From a virus, in IMG/VR virus record IMGVR_UViG_3300028400_000031, positions 1 through 23,420 of that record: a stretch of 23,420 nt of DNA; one strand, 5' to 3'. A program made the translations under genes and the position numbers. Below are positions 14,558 through 20,901 of the stretch, in pieces. How positions within the stretch are numbered: the stretch's first letter is position 1; each line of letters opens with the position of its first letter. The notes below the pieces were generated by a model that had not been told where the DNA came from, searched no databases, and saw only the letters and a list, made by a program, of their open reading frames with translations.

Positions 14558-14682
14558 TTCACCCTCACCGCTATGCCATTAAGAATCATCTTTTCGGCAA
14601 GAACGGGATCGACATCGATGACCGACCCCTTTTTATACTTCTTGCCTCTATAGACTCTTTGCTCAAGAAGCTTTACTTTCAT
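14554..14682 (-). CDS. Small head-region protein (42 aa)
   Basis: This is a 42-residue basic protein: MKVKLLEQRVYRGKKYKKGS, then a VIDVDPVLAEKMILNGIAVR end. The pattern 'kVklLe....gk.Y.kGdvieVd...Aek.i..GiA' is frequent in tiny phage proteins encoded between capsid decoration and head-tail connector genes; their role is not known. The ATG is three bases downstream of the stop of the DUF2190 gene, and the stop overlaps the GTG of the next gene, so it is translated in the same chain. Confidence 0.7.
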   Translation of the reverse strand: MKVKLLEQRVYRGKKYKKGSVIDVDPVLAEKMILNGIAVRVK

Positions 14683-14685
14683 GCT

Positions 14686-15051
14686 CTACCCCTGATTGAG
14701 CTTTACGTTCACTGTCCCCGCAACATTCGCAGCCTTTGCAGCTACAGCTCTCCCAGCTGGCGCAAAAGGCGTTCCTGTCCCATCTCCGTTGCTATCAGAT
14801 TTGAGCGTGAGCTCTCTATTTGTGTGATCAAAATAAAGCTTGTCTCCAACGCCAATACCATCTGCCGTGGCAGCGGGCATCTGGTAGACATTCTCGATAG
14901 CTAATGCAATAGTTTCACCCGCAAGCCCGCTAACAGTTGCAACCCCAATCATCCCGGTACCAAGAAGCACAACGTCTCCAACGCTCACATCCTCTGTAAG
15001 CGTATAGTCGATAGTCTTTCCGTCTTGAATCTCAATCGCTTCTTTTGCCAT
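14686..15051 (-). CDS. DUF2190 family capsid decoration/cement-type protein
   Basis: This 121-residue beta-rich protein directly follows the capsid gene. The core reads VSVGDVVLLGTGMIGVATVS, then GETIALAIENVYQMPAATAD, and ends with a GxGDKLYFD strand and GRAVAAKAANVAGTVNVKLN. This is the DUF2190 pattern ('GDvV..g.. .GVa. ...G. .a..v.GVf..p'), a family seen as small capsid proteins in many siphoviruses. A D-S-N-G-D-G loop near residue 88 may bind calcium. Two ATG codons are adjacent (15054 and 15051); the second is 6 bases after AGGAG and was chosen. Confidence 0.75.
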   Translation of the reverse strand: MAKEAIEIQDGKTIDYTLTEDVSVGDVVLLGTGMIGVATVSGLAGETIALAIENVYQMPAATADGIGVGDKLYFDHTNRELTLKSDSNGDGTGTPFAPAGRAVAAKAANVAGTVNVKLNQG

Positions 15052-15068
15052 CATCTACTCCTTTCTAA

Positions 15069-17006
15069 TTACGCGCCAGCGTTTTTGTAAAGGCCTCGGT
15101 AATCCTCGGCGAATAGACCAAAATCAAACACACACTCGTAACTCACATAACGAAGGGTTCGCTCTTTTTCAGCCACGATTGGACGCTTGCCCGTGCCAGA
15201 TAGATACCCAACTTTAATAGTTCTTCTGTTTGCAGCCAGATACCAAGGAGTTGGATCGAGCTCAGCATCCACAATCACTTCAAGCGCCCCTCTAAATGGA
15301 TTGACCACACCTGGGTTGTCCTGGCCTACGGCTGTTTCGCTCGTGATGAGCTGCCTTACTTTCGTCTCGTTTTCTGGGCCAACGAGGATGTATTTAGGAT
15401 TGATATTGAGCGGCGTACCGGATGCGTCTTTTTGTCTTCGCATCTTCACTCTTGCAGCGGTCAAAGTATCGATACCTGGCGCTGCACCGCTGGTATCGAC
15501 ATTTTTGTGCGCGCTGTCGAAAATTGGCTTGCCATCAGCCATTTTGTAGTTGGCATATTCGCCTTTACCTTGCAGCAAGTCGTACACAAGACCATTGGCA
15601 GTGCGCTTGGCCATAAGCGCAAAATCTTGAATAATGTCCGTAAACGCATTAAGATCATCATTGATGATCATCTCTCGACTAAGTACAACCTCGTCGCCAT
15701 AGCTGTAAAGCCTCCAGCTTTCAGCCTCTTCGCCAACCTCTTTTCTTTTTGGCTCTCCATATTCAGTAAGCTTTTGAAGCCTGCCAGCCATTTTTGTTCT
15801 ACTAACTTCAGTTCTTGTTCTAAAATCTGGCAGCTCTGTAGATGCTGTCCACAAATTAAACGTGCCCTCTGCCTCATCAAAGGCTTGGCTTAGCACTCTA
15901 TTTGCCACATTGCCAAGAAGCACTGGAAAATCGCTCGTACTCATAGCACGCTTAATCATTTCATCCCTGTCGTATCCCATATAACTGGTTACTGCACGGA
16001 TAATGTCAGAAAGCTTTGCGCTCATGAACATGTGTGCATCTTGATGCGGTTTGTCAAGTTTCACGCCACTTCGCATAATCAGCGCATCGGCTGCCGCTCT
16101 TTTAACCTCTTCCTCCTTCTGAGGATTACCCACTTGCACGCCAGGCACAAATCCTGGGTTATCATCAGTAGTTTTTTTACTCAAAAGATGTCTTGCGAGA
16201 TCATCTGCAGTTTTGCTTGGGTCATCCAAGAAGCGCTGCAGCTCTTCATCACTCACCAAATCTTTGTGTGCGTATGCAAGCTTTTCGATCTCGCCTCTTC
16301 TTTTAAGCTCCGCATTTTCTTTCTTAACCTCCTCCATGCTCATGCCGATTTCTTCCATAGCTCTTGCAATCTCATCGAGCTTTTTTTGGATCGTCTCGGC
16401 ATCCGCGCCTTCTTTTCTCAATTCCGCCAGTTGTCTCTTCAACTCTTCGATAGGCATTTCCTCTCCTTCCTCAAATTTTCTACCAATTCCAGCAGACGGA
16501 TCTGCACCTATATCCACCAAGCTAGCCTCTTGAAACTCCCACCTCGTCACCTCCACCAGGGGCACGTTCCCATCTCTCTCAGTTACCCGTACTTCAAGCT
16601 TCCTGCCTCCTACAGAAATTTCGCTAAGCGTCCCCTCCTCGACCATCCGCCAAAGCATGTCCGCATCTGGGTTGGCTTTGGAGAAAATAGCGTCAGCTCT
16701 AAGCTGCCTGTTTTCAAGCCTTACATTCTCAAGCCTGCCAATAGGCAGCTCGCCATATTTGCCGCTGCCGTGCATATAGCGAAGCTTTGCATTCGCCGCG
16801 CGGCTTAAATCCACATTCTCCTCCCCATGCAGCAGCACTTCCTCGTACACCTCGCCGCTCCACCAGTCGGTGCGCCTAATGGGAGTCTCTGTCGAAATCA
16901 AAATAGAGACTCTTCTCTCTTCAGAATTAATGTTTTTCCTGTCGATAGTAGCCCGCCGCTCTATCGGCTCTGCTATCAGTCTTTTTTCTTCCATTCTCTT
17001 AGGCAT
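15069..17006 (-). CDS. Fused prohead protease / scaffold / major capsid protein
   Basis: This 645-residue fusion has three parts. Residues 30-175 are an HK97-type prohead protease: His79 in LRYMHGSGKYGELPIGRLEN, Ser131 in GTLSEISVGGR and E160 in FQEASLVDIGADPSA match catalytic positions. Residues 184-270 are charged coiled coil (PIEELKRQLAELRKEG...), a scaffold-like delta region. Residues about 330-645 are a major capsid protein, with RTANGLVYDLLQGKGEYANY, NPKYILVGPENETKVRQLI and ending FGLFAEDYRGLYKNAGA. Cleavage after the scaffold would release mature capsid subunits. The ATG has GGAGG 6 bases upstream and overlaps the portal stop by 8 bp. The same fusion is known in other siphoviruses. A second start at 16457 may give scaffold-capsid without protease. 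Confidence 0.85.
   Translation of the reverse strand: MPKRMEEKRLIAEPIERRATIDRKNINSEERRVSILISTETPIRRTDWWSGEVYEEVLLHGEENVDLSRAANAKLRYMHGSGKYGELPIGRLENVRLENRQLRADAIFSKANPDADMLWRMVEEGTLSEISVGGRKLEVRVTERDGNVPLVEVTRWEFQEASLVDIGADPSAGIGRKFEEGEEMPIEELKRQLAELRKEGADAETIQKKLDEIARAMEEIGMSMEEVKKENAELKRRGEIEKLAYAHKDLVSDEELQRFLDDPSKTADDLARHLLSKKTTDDNPGFVPGVQVGNPQKEEEVKRAAADALIMRSGVKLDKPHQDAHMFMSAKLSDIIRAVTSYMGYDRDEMIKRAMSTSDFPVLLGNVANRVLSQAFDEAEGTFNLWTASTELPDFRTRTEVSRTKMAGRLQKLTEYGEPKRKEVGEEAESWRLYSYGDEVVLSREMIINDDLNAFTDIIQDFALMAKRTANGLVYDLLQGKGEYANYKMADGKPIFDSAHKNVDTSGAAPGIDTLTAARVKMRRQKDASGTPLNINPKYILVGPENETKVRQLITSETAVGQDNPGVVNPFRGALEVIVDAELDPTPWYLAANRRTIKVGYLSGTGKRPIVAEKERTLRYVSYECVFDFGLFAEDYRGLYKNAGA
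16455..16468 (-). promoter_or_regulatory. Internal ribosome site and ATG inside the protease-capsid gene
   Basis: On the minus strand AAGGAG-AGGAA-ATG places a strong ribosome site 5 bases before an in-frame ATG (Met184), exactly at the boundary between the protease domain and the scaffold coiled coil. Starting there would make a 462-residue scaffold-capsid protein. The purine run also encodes E-E-G-E-E, so coincidence is possible, but the position at a domain boundary is suggestive. Confidence 0.5.
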
Positions 17007-18414
17007 AGGCTTCCTCCGCTAATATTCCAGCTTCTTTAAGCATTTGGATCTCCTCCTTTCTTTGCGCTATCAAATCCTCGATATCCTCGCCTCTGCTACC
17101 TGCCACCTGCTTGAGTGTTGTAAGCCCAAGCTTTAACTCCTCTTCAATCGCTTTGATGTCTCTGAGAGGATCTACCCACTCTCTTTTTGGAGGTATCCAT
17201 AGCGGCCTAAACTCGTCTTCGTTTTCATAAAACGCCAAAGGCGAAACGCCTTTAATGTTGCCAGCAAGCACATTGAGTTCGAGCCACTCCATAAAAATTG
17301 GCGTAAGCACGTAGGTAACTAAATGAATCTGCTCTCTTGAAAATCTTTTATGATCTTGTATGATTGAAGCTCTTGCACTTGAGAAATTCACTTGCGAATA
17401 GTCCCTGAAAGCCAGCTCGTAGCTCACTTGTCTTGCCACAGCCATGAGTCTTACTGCAGATTGCACGAATTTTTCGTGGTCGACACCATTCATATTGGCT
17501 GCAAGCAAGTGCGGTTTTTCCCCTGGAGAAAGATATTCAACGATGATGTCGTTCACTTCCTCTATCGGATCGCCATCGAGGCTCTCTTCTTGCGCTCTGA
17601 GTCTAGCTTCAAGGTCGTAAGTCTCTATCATGTAGGCTATAGTTGCTCTAGCTCTGGTGGATTTAATAAAAGCCTGCATGTAGCCGTGAAAGTTTCTCAA
17701 ATCAATAATGGCTTGTTTGTACTCGCTTATACCTCTATATTGCGTGGCTCTATTGTCGATTTTGTAGTAGTGGATAATGTTTTTTGCCGGGATTTGTTTG
17801 GTTTTCATATTTGGTTGCCTAATGGCATAGGTTTTTGGGGCGCCATTGGCATCTAATACAATCCCATCTACAAACACATCGTCGATGTTTTTCAGCCTCA
17901 TTGCGCTCGTAACGGATGAGTCGATCCTGTCAGCCTCGATAAGCTGCAGCGATAACTGTTTGTCTTTGTAGCGCTTTACGATAAGTATCTCGCCATCCAT
18001 CATTCTTTGGCCAAGAATGAGGCGCTGCATATCGCCAAAAGAGAGCCTCTTTGTGATGTCGCAAAACTCTTTTTCGCACCATTTTTGCCAAAGCTTCTCT
18101 ATACGCCCATTAAGATTTTTATCCTTGGTTTTCACCTGTAGCTTAAGCCCGTTGCCAACGGAGTTGTTCACAATGGCTTGGTCGATATTCGCCATAATGC
18201 CGTTGTTTTCGTGCAGCCATCTGGCTCTCGCTCGCAGCACATCCCTATCCAAAGAGGCGGTTGTTTCGAAATCAGCGTTGATAGAGTTGTTAAAGTCTCT
18301 GTTTTGGGTGCGCTTGCCTCCTTCATAGAAGCCTCTTTTAACGCCTCCAATACGCGCTGCTGCTCTTGCAAGCATTCTCGCCGCACCGATTCTCGCACTA
18401 CGAACCAAAGACAA
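16999..18414 (-). CDS. Portal protein, lambda gpB family
   Basis: This protein of about 471 residues forms the dodecameric ring through which DNA enters the head. Recognisable segments are RARARWLHENNGIMANIDQA, VNNSVGNGLKLQ, MMDGEILIVKRY, LQLIEADRID, IPAKNIIHYYKIDNRATQYR-type 'H......Q.RG.s' and QVSYELAFRDYSQVNFSSAR with ASIIQDHKRF; together they define the phage_portal_2 (lambda B) family. I place the start at TTG 18412-18414 because AAGGA lies 6 bases upstream, the same arrangement as for gpW. The frame is open to an ATG at 18471, which lacks a ribosome site and would overlap gpW by 74 bp. The stop overlaps the protease-capsid start. Confidence 0.88.
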   Translation of the reverse strand: MSLVRSARIGAARMLARAAARIGGVKRGFYEGGKRTQNRDFNNSINADFETTASLDRDVLRARARWLHENNGIMANIDQAIVNNSVGNGLKLQVKTKDKNLNGRIEKLWQKWCEKEFCDITKRLSFGDMQRLILGQRMMDGEILIVKRYKDKQLSLQLIEADRIDSSVTSAMRLKNIDDVFVDGIVLDANGAPKTYAIRQPNMKTKQIPAKNIIHYYKIDNRATQYRGISEYKQAIIDLRNFHGYMQAFIKSTRARATIAYMIETYDLEARLRAQEESLDGDPIEEVNDIIVEYLSPGEKPHLLAANMNGVDHEKFVQSAVRLMAVARQVSYELAFRDYSQVNFSSARASIIQDHKRFSREQIHLVTYVLTPIFMEWLELNVLAGNIKGVSPLAFYENEDEFRPLWIPPKREWVDPLRDIKAIEEELKLGLTTLKQVAGSRGEDIEDLIAQRKEEIQMLKEAGILAEEAYA

Positions 18415-18631
18415 GCCTCTTCCTTCTTGGCAATGGCTGTGAGTTTTGGCCCGGGATATAATTGCGTCCATATTTGGCTATCTGGGCAAGGAGCTCTTTT
18501 TCTCTTTTTTGCAGCAAGGAAAAGGGGGCCATCTCCACGCTCTTGCCATCGGCACTTACATTTTGCCCTTGAAGCGCCTTAGTGATGGCTTCTTGCACTT
18601 CGTCAAGCTGTTGTCCAAGAGTCTTGCCCAA
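18398..18631 (-). CDS. gpW-like head-tail connector
   Basis: This 77-residue mostly helical protein is encoded directly before the portal gene, where lambda has W. It begins MGKTLGQQLDEVQEAITKAL, then GQNVSADGKSVEMAPFS and LQKREKELLAQIAKYG. The order helix, short beta hairpin with 'G......g..v....', helix ending 'L...I..l' is the gpW fold pattern. The start codon is TTG (18629-18631), with AAGGA 6 bases upstream (18638-18642). This start lies inside one arm of a 12-bp inverted repeat, so its translation may be controlled. gpW seals the packaged head and prepares it for tail joining. Confidence 0.7.
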   Translation of the reverse strand: MGKTLGQQLDEVQEAITKALQGQNVSADGKSVEMAPFSLLQKREKELLAQIAKYGRNYIPGQNSQPLPRRKRLVFGS

Positions 18632-18667
18632 CTACAATCCTTGCCTATTTTTTCAGATTGTAGTTGG
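18628..18667 (-). promoter_or_regulatory. 12-bp inverted repeat that covers the gpW start codon
   Basis: CCAACTACAATC (18628-18639) and GATTGTAGTTGG (18656-18667) are perfect complements with a 16-base loop. On the minus-strand transcript the downstream arm contains the TTG start of gpW and the edge of its AAGGA ribosome site. Folding would hide this start. It could alternatively be a dyad for a DNA-binding protein. No T-run follows the stem on the minus strand, so it is not an ordinary terminator of upstream transcription. Confidence 0.5.
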
Positions 18668-18702
18668 ATTGGGGGATTTTTTGGTATTACGAAAAAATAG
18701 CT

Positions 18703-18786
18703 AAATAACTTTGGGAGTTATTTTGTCTAAATAAGCAGCGAAGTTATTATGACAAAATAAGCGCGGGAGTTATTTTGATAAAATAA
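18703..18786. repeat. Three 26-bp tandem repeats with internal dyads, between divergent genes
   Basis: Repeats occupy 18703-18728, 18729-18754 and 18755-18780, with the first six bases of a fourth copy at 18781-18786. Each starts AAATAA and carries GTTATT(T/A) near its centre. The first copy is a perfect dyad AAATAAC-N7-GTTATTT; the others are slightly decayed. The array lies between the gpW operon (minus) and the plus-strand gene starting at 18810, so it probably binds a regulator for one or both. The rest of 18632-18809 holds no gene. Confidence 0.7.
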
Positions 18787-18809
18787 AACAATCTATAGAG
18801 GGGAGACAA

Positions 18810-19562
18810 ATGAGAAAATTTCTATCTGCCGCTATGAGATGTGGGGTCTGGATGGCCGGATCTTTTTTCATTTTGGGTGTCATTATTCTTTTACTTGTCC
18901 TAATACCGGATGCAAAAGCTGAACTTGTATTGGACATTCTCAAAATAATAGGTACATTTTTTATCGCAATTTCAGTAGGTATTGCTGCTGCTCAATTTAG
19001 GTTTAATAGAAAACAAGTAGAAAAAGCAAATCTTTGGAATAAAAAACAACTAGCCATCACGCAAATGCACAATAGTAGGAAAATAATTAAACAAGCAATT
19101 GCTGATTTGCATGGGTATTTTGAAGTCTTAGAAAGAAAAAATCCATATGAGCTTTATGAAATTCATGATATTTTTGGTGTGAAACTCAATGATGGTTCTT
19201 TTGTGTTCCATTCTGAACAAACTCAAGAAGATATCAAAAAATTACCCAAACAACAGCCAGAACCAGATAAATATAGAGCTGTACAATTCAGAGAAGATGT
19301 AAATGGTAGAAAGGTTAAAGATACACTATTAATTTATTTAGGAGAGTTTGAGTATCTCTGCTCTGGCATCAATAATGATGTTTTTGATGAAAAAACGATA
19401 GAAACTCTTCTAGATAGAAGCATAGTGAGAGCATATGACTTATTCCAACATTATATTAACCACTTAAGAGATACAAGCCAACATGGAGAGAAAATATATA
19501 AAGAATTAGAAATTGTAGCCAACAAATTCAGAAATAGACTCCAAAACAAACAAGGCAGCTAA
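18810..19562 (+). CDS. Two-helix membrane protein, DUF4760-like, accessory gene
   Basis: This 250-residue protein is the only plus-strand gene in the right half. The ribosome site is GAGGGGAG before the ATG. Two membrane helices come first: about residues 15-32 (MAGSFFILGVIILLLVLI) and 40-62 (VLDILKIIGTFFIAISVGIAAA). A cytoplasmic helical domain follows. The segment LLIYLGEFEYLCSGINNDVF-DEKTIETLL resembles the 'l.yLn.FE.i..gI..g..De' core of DUF4760 proteins, a family of unknown function often carried on prophages and islands. It is AT-rich and sits between genes that are adjacent in lambda, so it is probably an accessory gene expressed from its own promoter in the lysogen. Immunity or exclusion is possible but not shown. 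Confidence 0.75.
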   Translation: MRKFLSAAMRCGVWMAGSFFILGVIILLLVLIPDAKAELVLDILKIIGTFFIAISVGIAAAQFRFNRKQVEKANLWNKKQLAITQMHNSRKIIKQAIADLHGYFEVLERKNPYELYEIHDIFGVKLNDGSFVFHSEQTQEDIKKLPKQQPEPDKYRAVQFREDVNGRKVKDTLLIYLGEFEYLCSGINNDVFDEKTIETLLDRSIVRAYDLFQHYINHLRDTSQHGEKIYKELEIVANKFRNRLQNKQGS

Positions 19563-19569
19563 TGCTGCC
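19541..19569 (-). terminator. Intrinsic terminator of the small RNA / KilA-N transcript
   Basis: On the minus strand GGCAGC-ATTA-GCTGCC (19554-19569) is followed by TTGTTTGTTTTGG. The 6-bp GC-rich stem and T-rich tail make a reasonable terminator for leftward transcripts. In the plus direction the same stem contains the stop codon of the upstream gene but has no T-run. Confidence 0.55.
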
Positions 19570-19702
19570 ACCACTATACGTCAGGCCATCCTTGAATAAC
19601 TACTCTCATTTTCATCTCCTTCCATACATACTAAATCAGACACCGAAGGAGGTCTCTGTATCAAACTATACACCTGCTGAACTTAAAATTTTCTTATTTT
19701 GG
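19541..19702 (-). ncRNA. Candidate small RNA with anti-Shine-Dalgarno hairpin loop
   Basis: A strong promoter (19709-19738) points into this stretch, which ends in a hairpin and T-rich tail (19541-19569); the transcript would be about 160 bases. It has a short stem-loop (19637-19658, stem CAGA.ACC / GGT.TCTG) whose loop displays CCTCCTTC, the complement of a ribosome site. Further on lies GGAAGGAG (19616-19623), which can pair with that loop, followed by ATG and an 11-codon frame (19574-19609, MRVVIQGWPDV). It may be a regulatory RNA, a leader peptide mRNA or both. The 3' end is antisense to the last bases of the plus-strand gene. Confidence 0.45.
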
Positions 19703-19708
19703 GCTGGA

Positions 19709-19738
19709 ATTATACCATGAATGTTACAAAATGTGCAA
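19709..19738 (-). promoter_or_regulatory. Extended -10 promoter for the small RNA
   Basis: On the minus strand TTGCAC (19733-19738), 18 bases, then TATAAT (19709-19714), preceded by TGG to give an extended -10. Expected start of transcription is near 19702. It begins just downstream of the KilA-N stop at 19739-19741. Confidence 0.6.
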
Positions 19739-20533
19739 TTATGTATATTTCCTATGCCTTAACTCCACATTTTGCCACTGCATCTCTTTGGCGTGTCTTG
19801 CGCTGGCGTTATCGGCTACATCTTTGGCTTTGGGCAACAATTTATAGATATTTTGCAAGAAATAGTCCACACTCTCTATTCTTTTATCCATCTCATCGGC
19901 GATGAAGCGAAGCGTTTCGGCTCTTCCTTGTAGCTCCTCTTTGAGTCTTGCGTAGCTGCCAGCCAAGTCCATTAGGTTGTGCTCAAGCATAATGGCTTGA
20001 TGCTTTTGTGTTTCAATTTGCTTTTTATACTCTTTGAGTACAGCTGCTCTTAGCGGTTGCACCACTTCATACTCTTTGAGTTTTTCGTTTGCTTGAATTA
20101 GCTCAAAGCGCAGGCGTTCGATCTCTTTGTTCTTTCTTGCTATCATTCCTTTATAGCCCGCTATTCGGCTATCGAATTGGTCTGCTGGGCAGTTTTTGGG
20201 TGGTTGGTTATCAATTACTGCAAGTGTTAAATCTTCTATAAAGTCCCTAAACTTTTTGGCTCTTTCACTTTTTATAAAAAAGCCAAGCCTAATAATGCCT
20301 CGTTTTGTCCACATAATTTTTGGAGTATTTCTGTAACTTCTATCGATAATATAATGCTTGCCTTCAACAAGTTCATCAGCGTGATTGTTTTTATTACTTC
20401 TTAATGTAGATTCAGAGATACCATAACCTTTTGCAACCTCTTTATTAGTTAGCAAAAAGTCAAACTGCGGATTGACAATTGGATGAAGTTCAACATCTTC
20501 AAATTTGATTTGTGGTACAATAGAAGTGTGCAT
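19739..20533 (-). CDS. KilA-N/BRO-type phage regulator (antirepressor-like) with coiled coil
   Basis: Residues about 25-115 of this 264-residue protein form a DNA-binding domain: LLTNKEVAKGYGISESTLRS (helix-turn-helix), ELVEGKHYIID, and WTKRGIIRLGFFIKSERAKK-FRDFIEDL. The 'wTkrGvirLgf.ikS.rAk.FRd' segment is typical of BRO/KilA-N-related phage antirepressors. Residues about 125-245 are a coiled coil (ARKNKEIERLRFELIQANEK). Such proteins often act as antirepressors or bind other regulators. The ATG has AAGGGAG 7 bases upstream, but this ribosome site is one arm of a perfect 11-bp hairpin. It is the third gene after the operator-controlled promoter at 20912-20940, so it should be expressed when repression is lifted. 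Confidence 0.75.
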   Translation of the reverse strand: MHTSIVPQIKFEDVELHPIVNPQFDFLLTNKEVAKGYGISESTLRSNKNNHADELVEGKHYIIDRSYRNTPKIMWTKRGIIRLGFFIKSERAKKFRDFIEDLTLAVIDNQPPKNCPADQFDSRIAGYKGMIARKNKEIERLRFELIQANEKLKEYEVVQPLRAAVLKEYKKQIETQKHQAIMLEHNLMDLAGSYARLKEELQGRAETLRFIADEMDKRIESVDYFLQNIYKLLPKAKDVADNASARHAKEMQWQNVELRHRKYT

Positions 20534-20538
20534 TTTAT

Positions 20539-20567
20539 CTCCCTTGACTTGGAATTAGTCAAGGGAG
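20539..20567 (-). promoter_or_regulatory. 11-bp hairpin masking the KilA-N ribosome site
   Basis: CTCCCTTGACT (20539-20549) and AGTCAAGGGAG (20557-20567) are perfect complements with a 7-base loop. In the minus-strand mRNA the 3' arm contains the AAGGGAG ribosome site of the KilA-N gene, so folding would block its translation. The 5' arm of this hairpin is also one arm of the 28-bp long-range inverted repeat. Confidence 0.6.
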
Positions 20568-20574
20568 CTTTTAG

Positions 20575-20670
20575 TTAGTGAGAGTGTTTGCCTTTGTATT
20601 TTAGATTTAGATAAATCGCCACTATTGCCAAAGCGGTAGAAATAATTGCAAGAATAATATTACCTTCCAT
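20575..20670 (-). CDS. Tiny single-span membrane protein (31 aa)
   Basis: This 31-residue protein is MEGNIILAIISTALAIVAIY followed by LNLKYKGKHSH. One hydrophobic helix (about residues 4-21) and a basic tail fit a small inner-membrane peptide. The ATG lies 11 bp inside the previous small gene, with AAAAAGGAGA upstream as ribosome site. Its stop codon is in the inverted-repeat arm. The form resembles type I toxins or small holin-like peptides, but there is no sequence match I can name. Confidence 0.6.
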   Translation of the reverse strand: MEGNIILAIISTALAIVAIYLNLKYKGKHSH

Positions 20671-20830
20671 CTAATCTCCTTTTTAGCCGATTGAAACCAT
20701 ACATTGCGACAATTGTCGTCACTACAATGGTTACATTGGCTATATCTATATCTCCTTGCATTATACCATAGCTTCCGTTGACAAATAAGCCAAGAGCTAT
20801 GTTGTGCAATGTCTCAATAAGCGCTTTCAT
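20660..20830 (-). CDS. Small two-span membrane protein (56 aa)
   Basis: This 56-residue protein begins MKALIETLHNIALGLFVNGS, then YGIMQGDIDIANVTIVVTTI and a basic end FNRLKRRLDGR. Two hydrophobic segments (about 5-24 and 29-46) suggest a hairpin in the membrane. It is the first gene after the consensus promoter at 20912-20940; the leader has AGG 6 bases before the ATG. It overlaps the 31-residue gene by 11 bp. Function is unknown; co-expression with the KilA-N protein points to an early or induction-phase role. Confidence 0.6.
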   Translation of the reverse strand: MKALIETLHNIALGLFVNGSYGIMQGDIDIANVTIVVTTIVAMYGFNRLKRRLDGR

Positions 20831-20885
20831 CGTTAGCCTATCCTCTCACTAACTTGTAGCTCCCTTGACTGTTAAAGAACAAATA

Positions 20886-20901
20886 GTTTAGATAACTAAA
20901 C
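20886..20901. promoter_or_regulatory. Operator GTTTAG-ATAA-CTAAAC at the transcription start
   Basis: Perfect dyad, extending to ATAGTTTAG / CTAAACTAT (20883-20904). It begins at the expected start site of the minus-strand promoter at 20912-20940, so a bound repressor would block it. It has the same half-sites as 454-470. Confidence 0.65.

Larger units (their letters stand above)
20557..20870. repeat. 28-bp imperfect inverted repeat bracketing two tiny membrane genes
   Basis: The arms 20557-20584 and 20843-20870 match at 25 of 28 positions: 13 paired, 3 unpaired, 12 paired. Between them lie the two overlapping small membrane-protein genes. On the minus-strand transcript one arm is in the 5' leader and the other spans the stop of the second gene. 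No target-site duplication is seen outside the arms, so a transposon is unlikely. A long-range RNA stem is the better reading. Confidence 0.65.

Noticed and set aside
16032-16808. 258-codon plus-strand open frame
   Set aside because: Antisense to the protease and scaffold parts of the capsid fusion; Phe/Leu/Ser-rich composition typical of an antisense frame.
18703-18786. CRISPR array
   Set aside because: The units are contiguous 26-bp tandem copies with no unique spacers, and no cas genes are nearby.
20557-20870. Insertion sequence or MITE with terminal inverted repeats
   Set aside because: No target duplication is seen outside the arms, and one arm overlaps a stop codon and pairs with a ribosome site, so a regulatory RNA role fits better.
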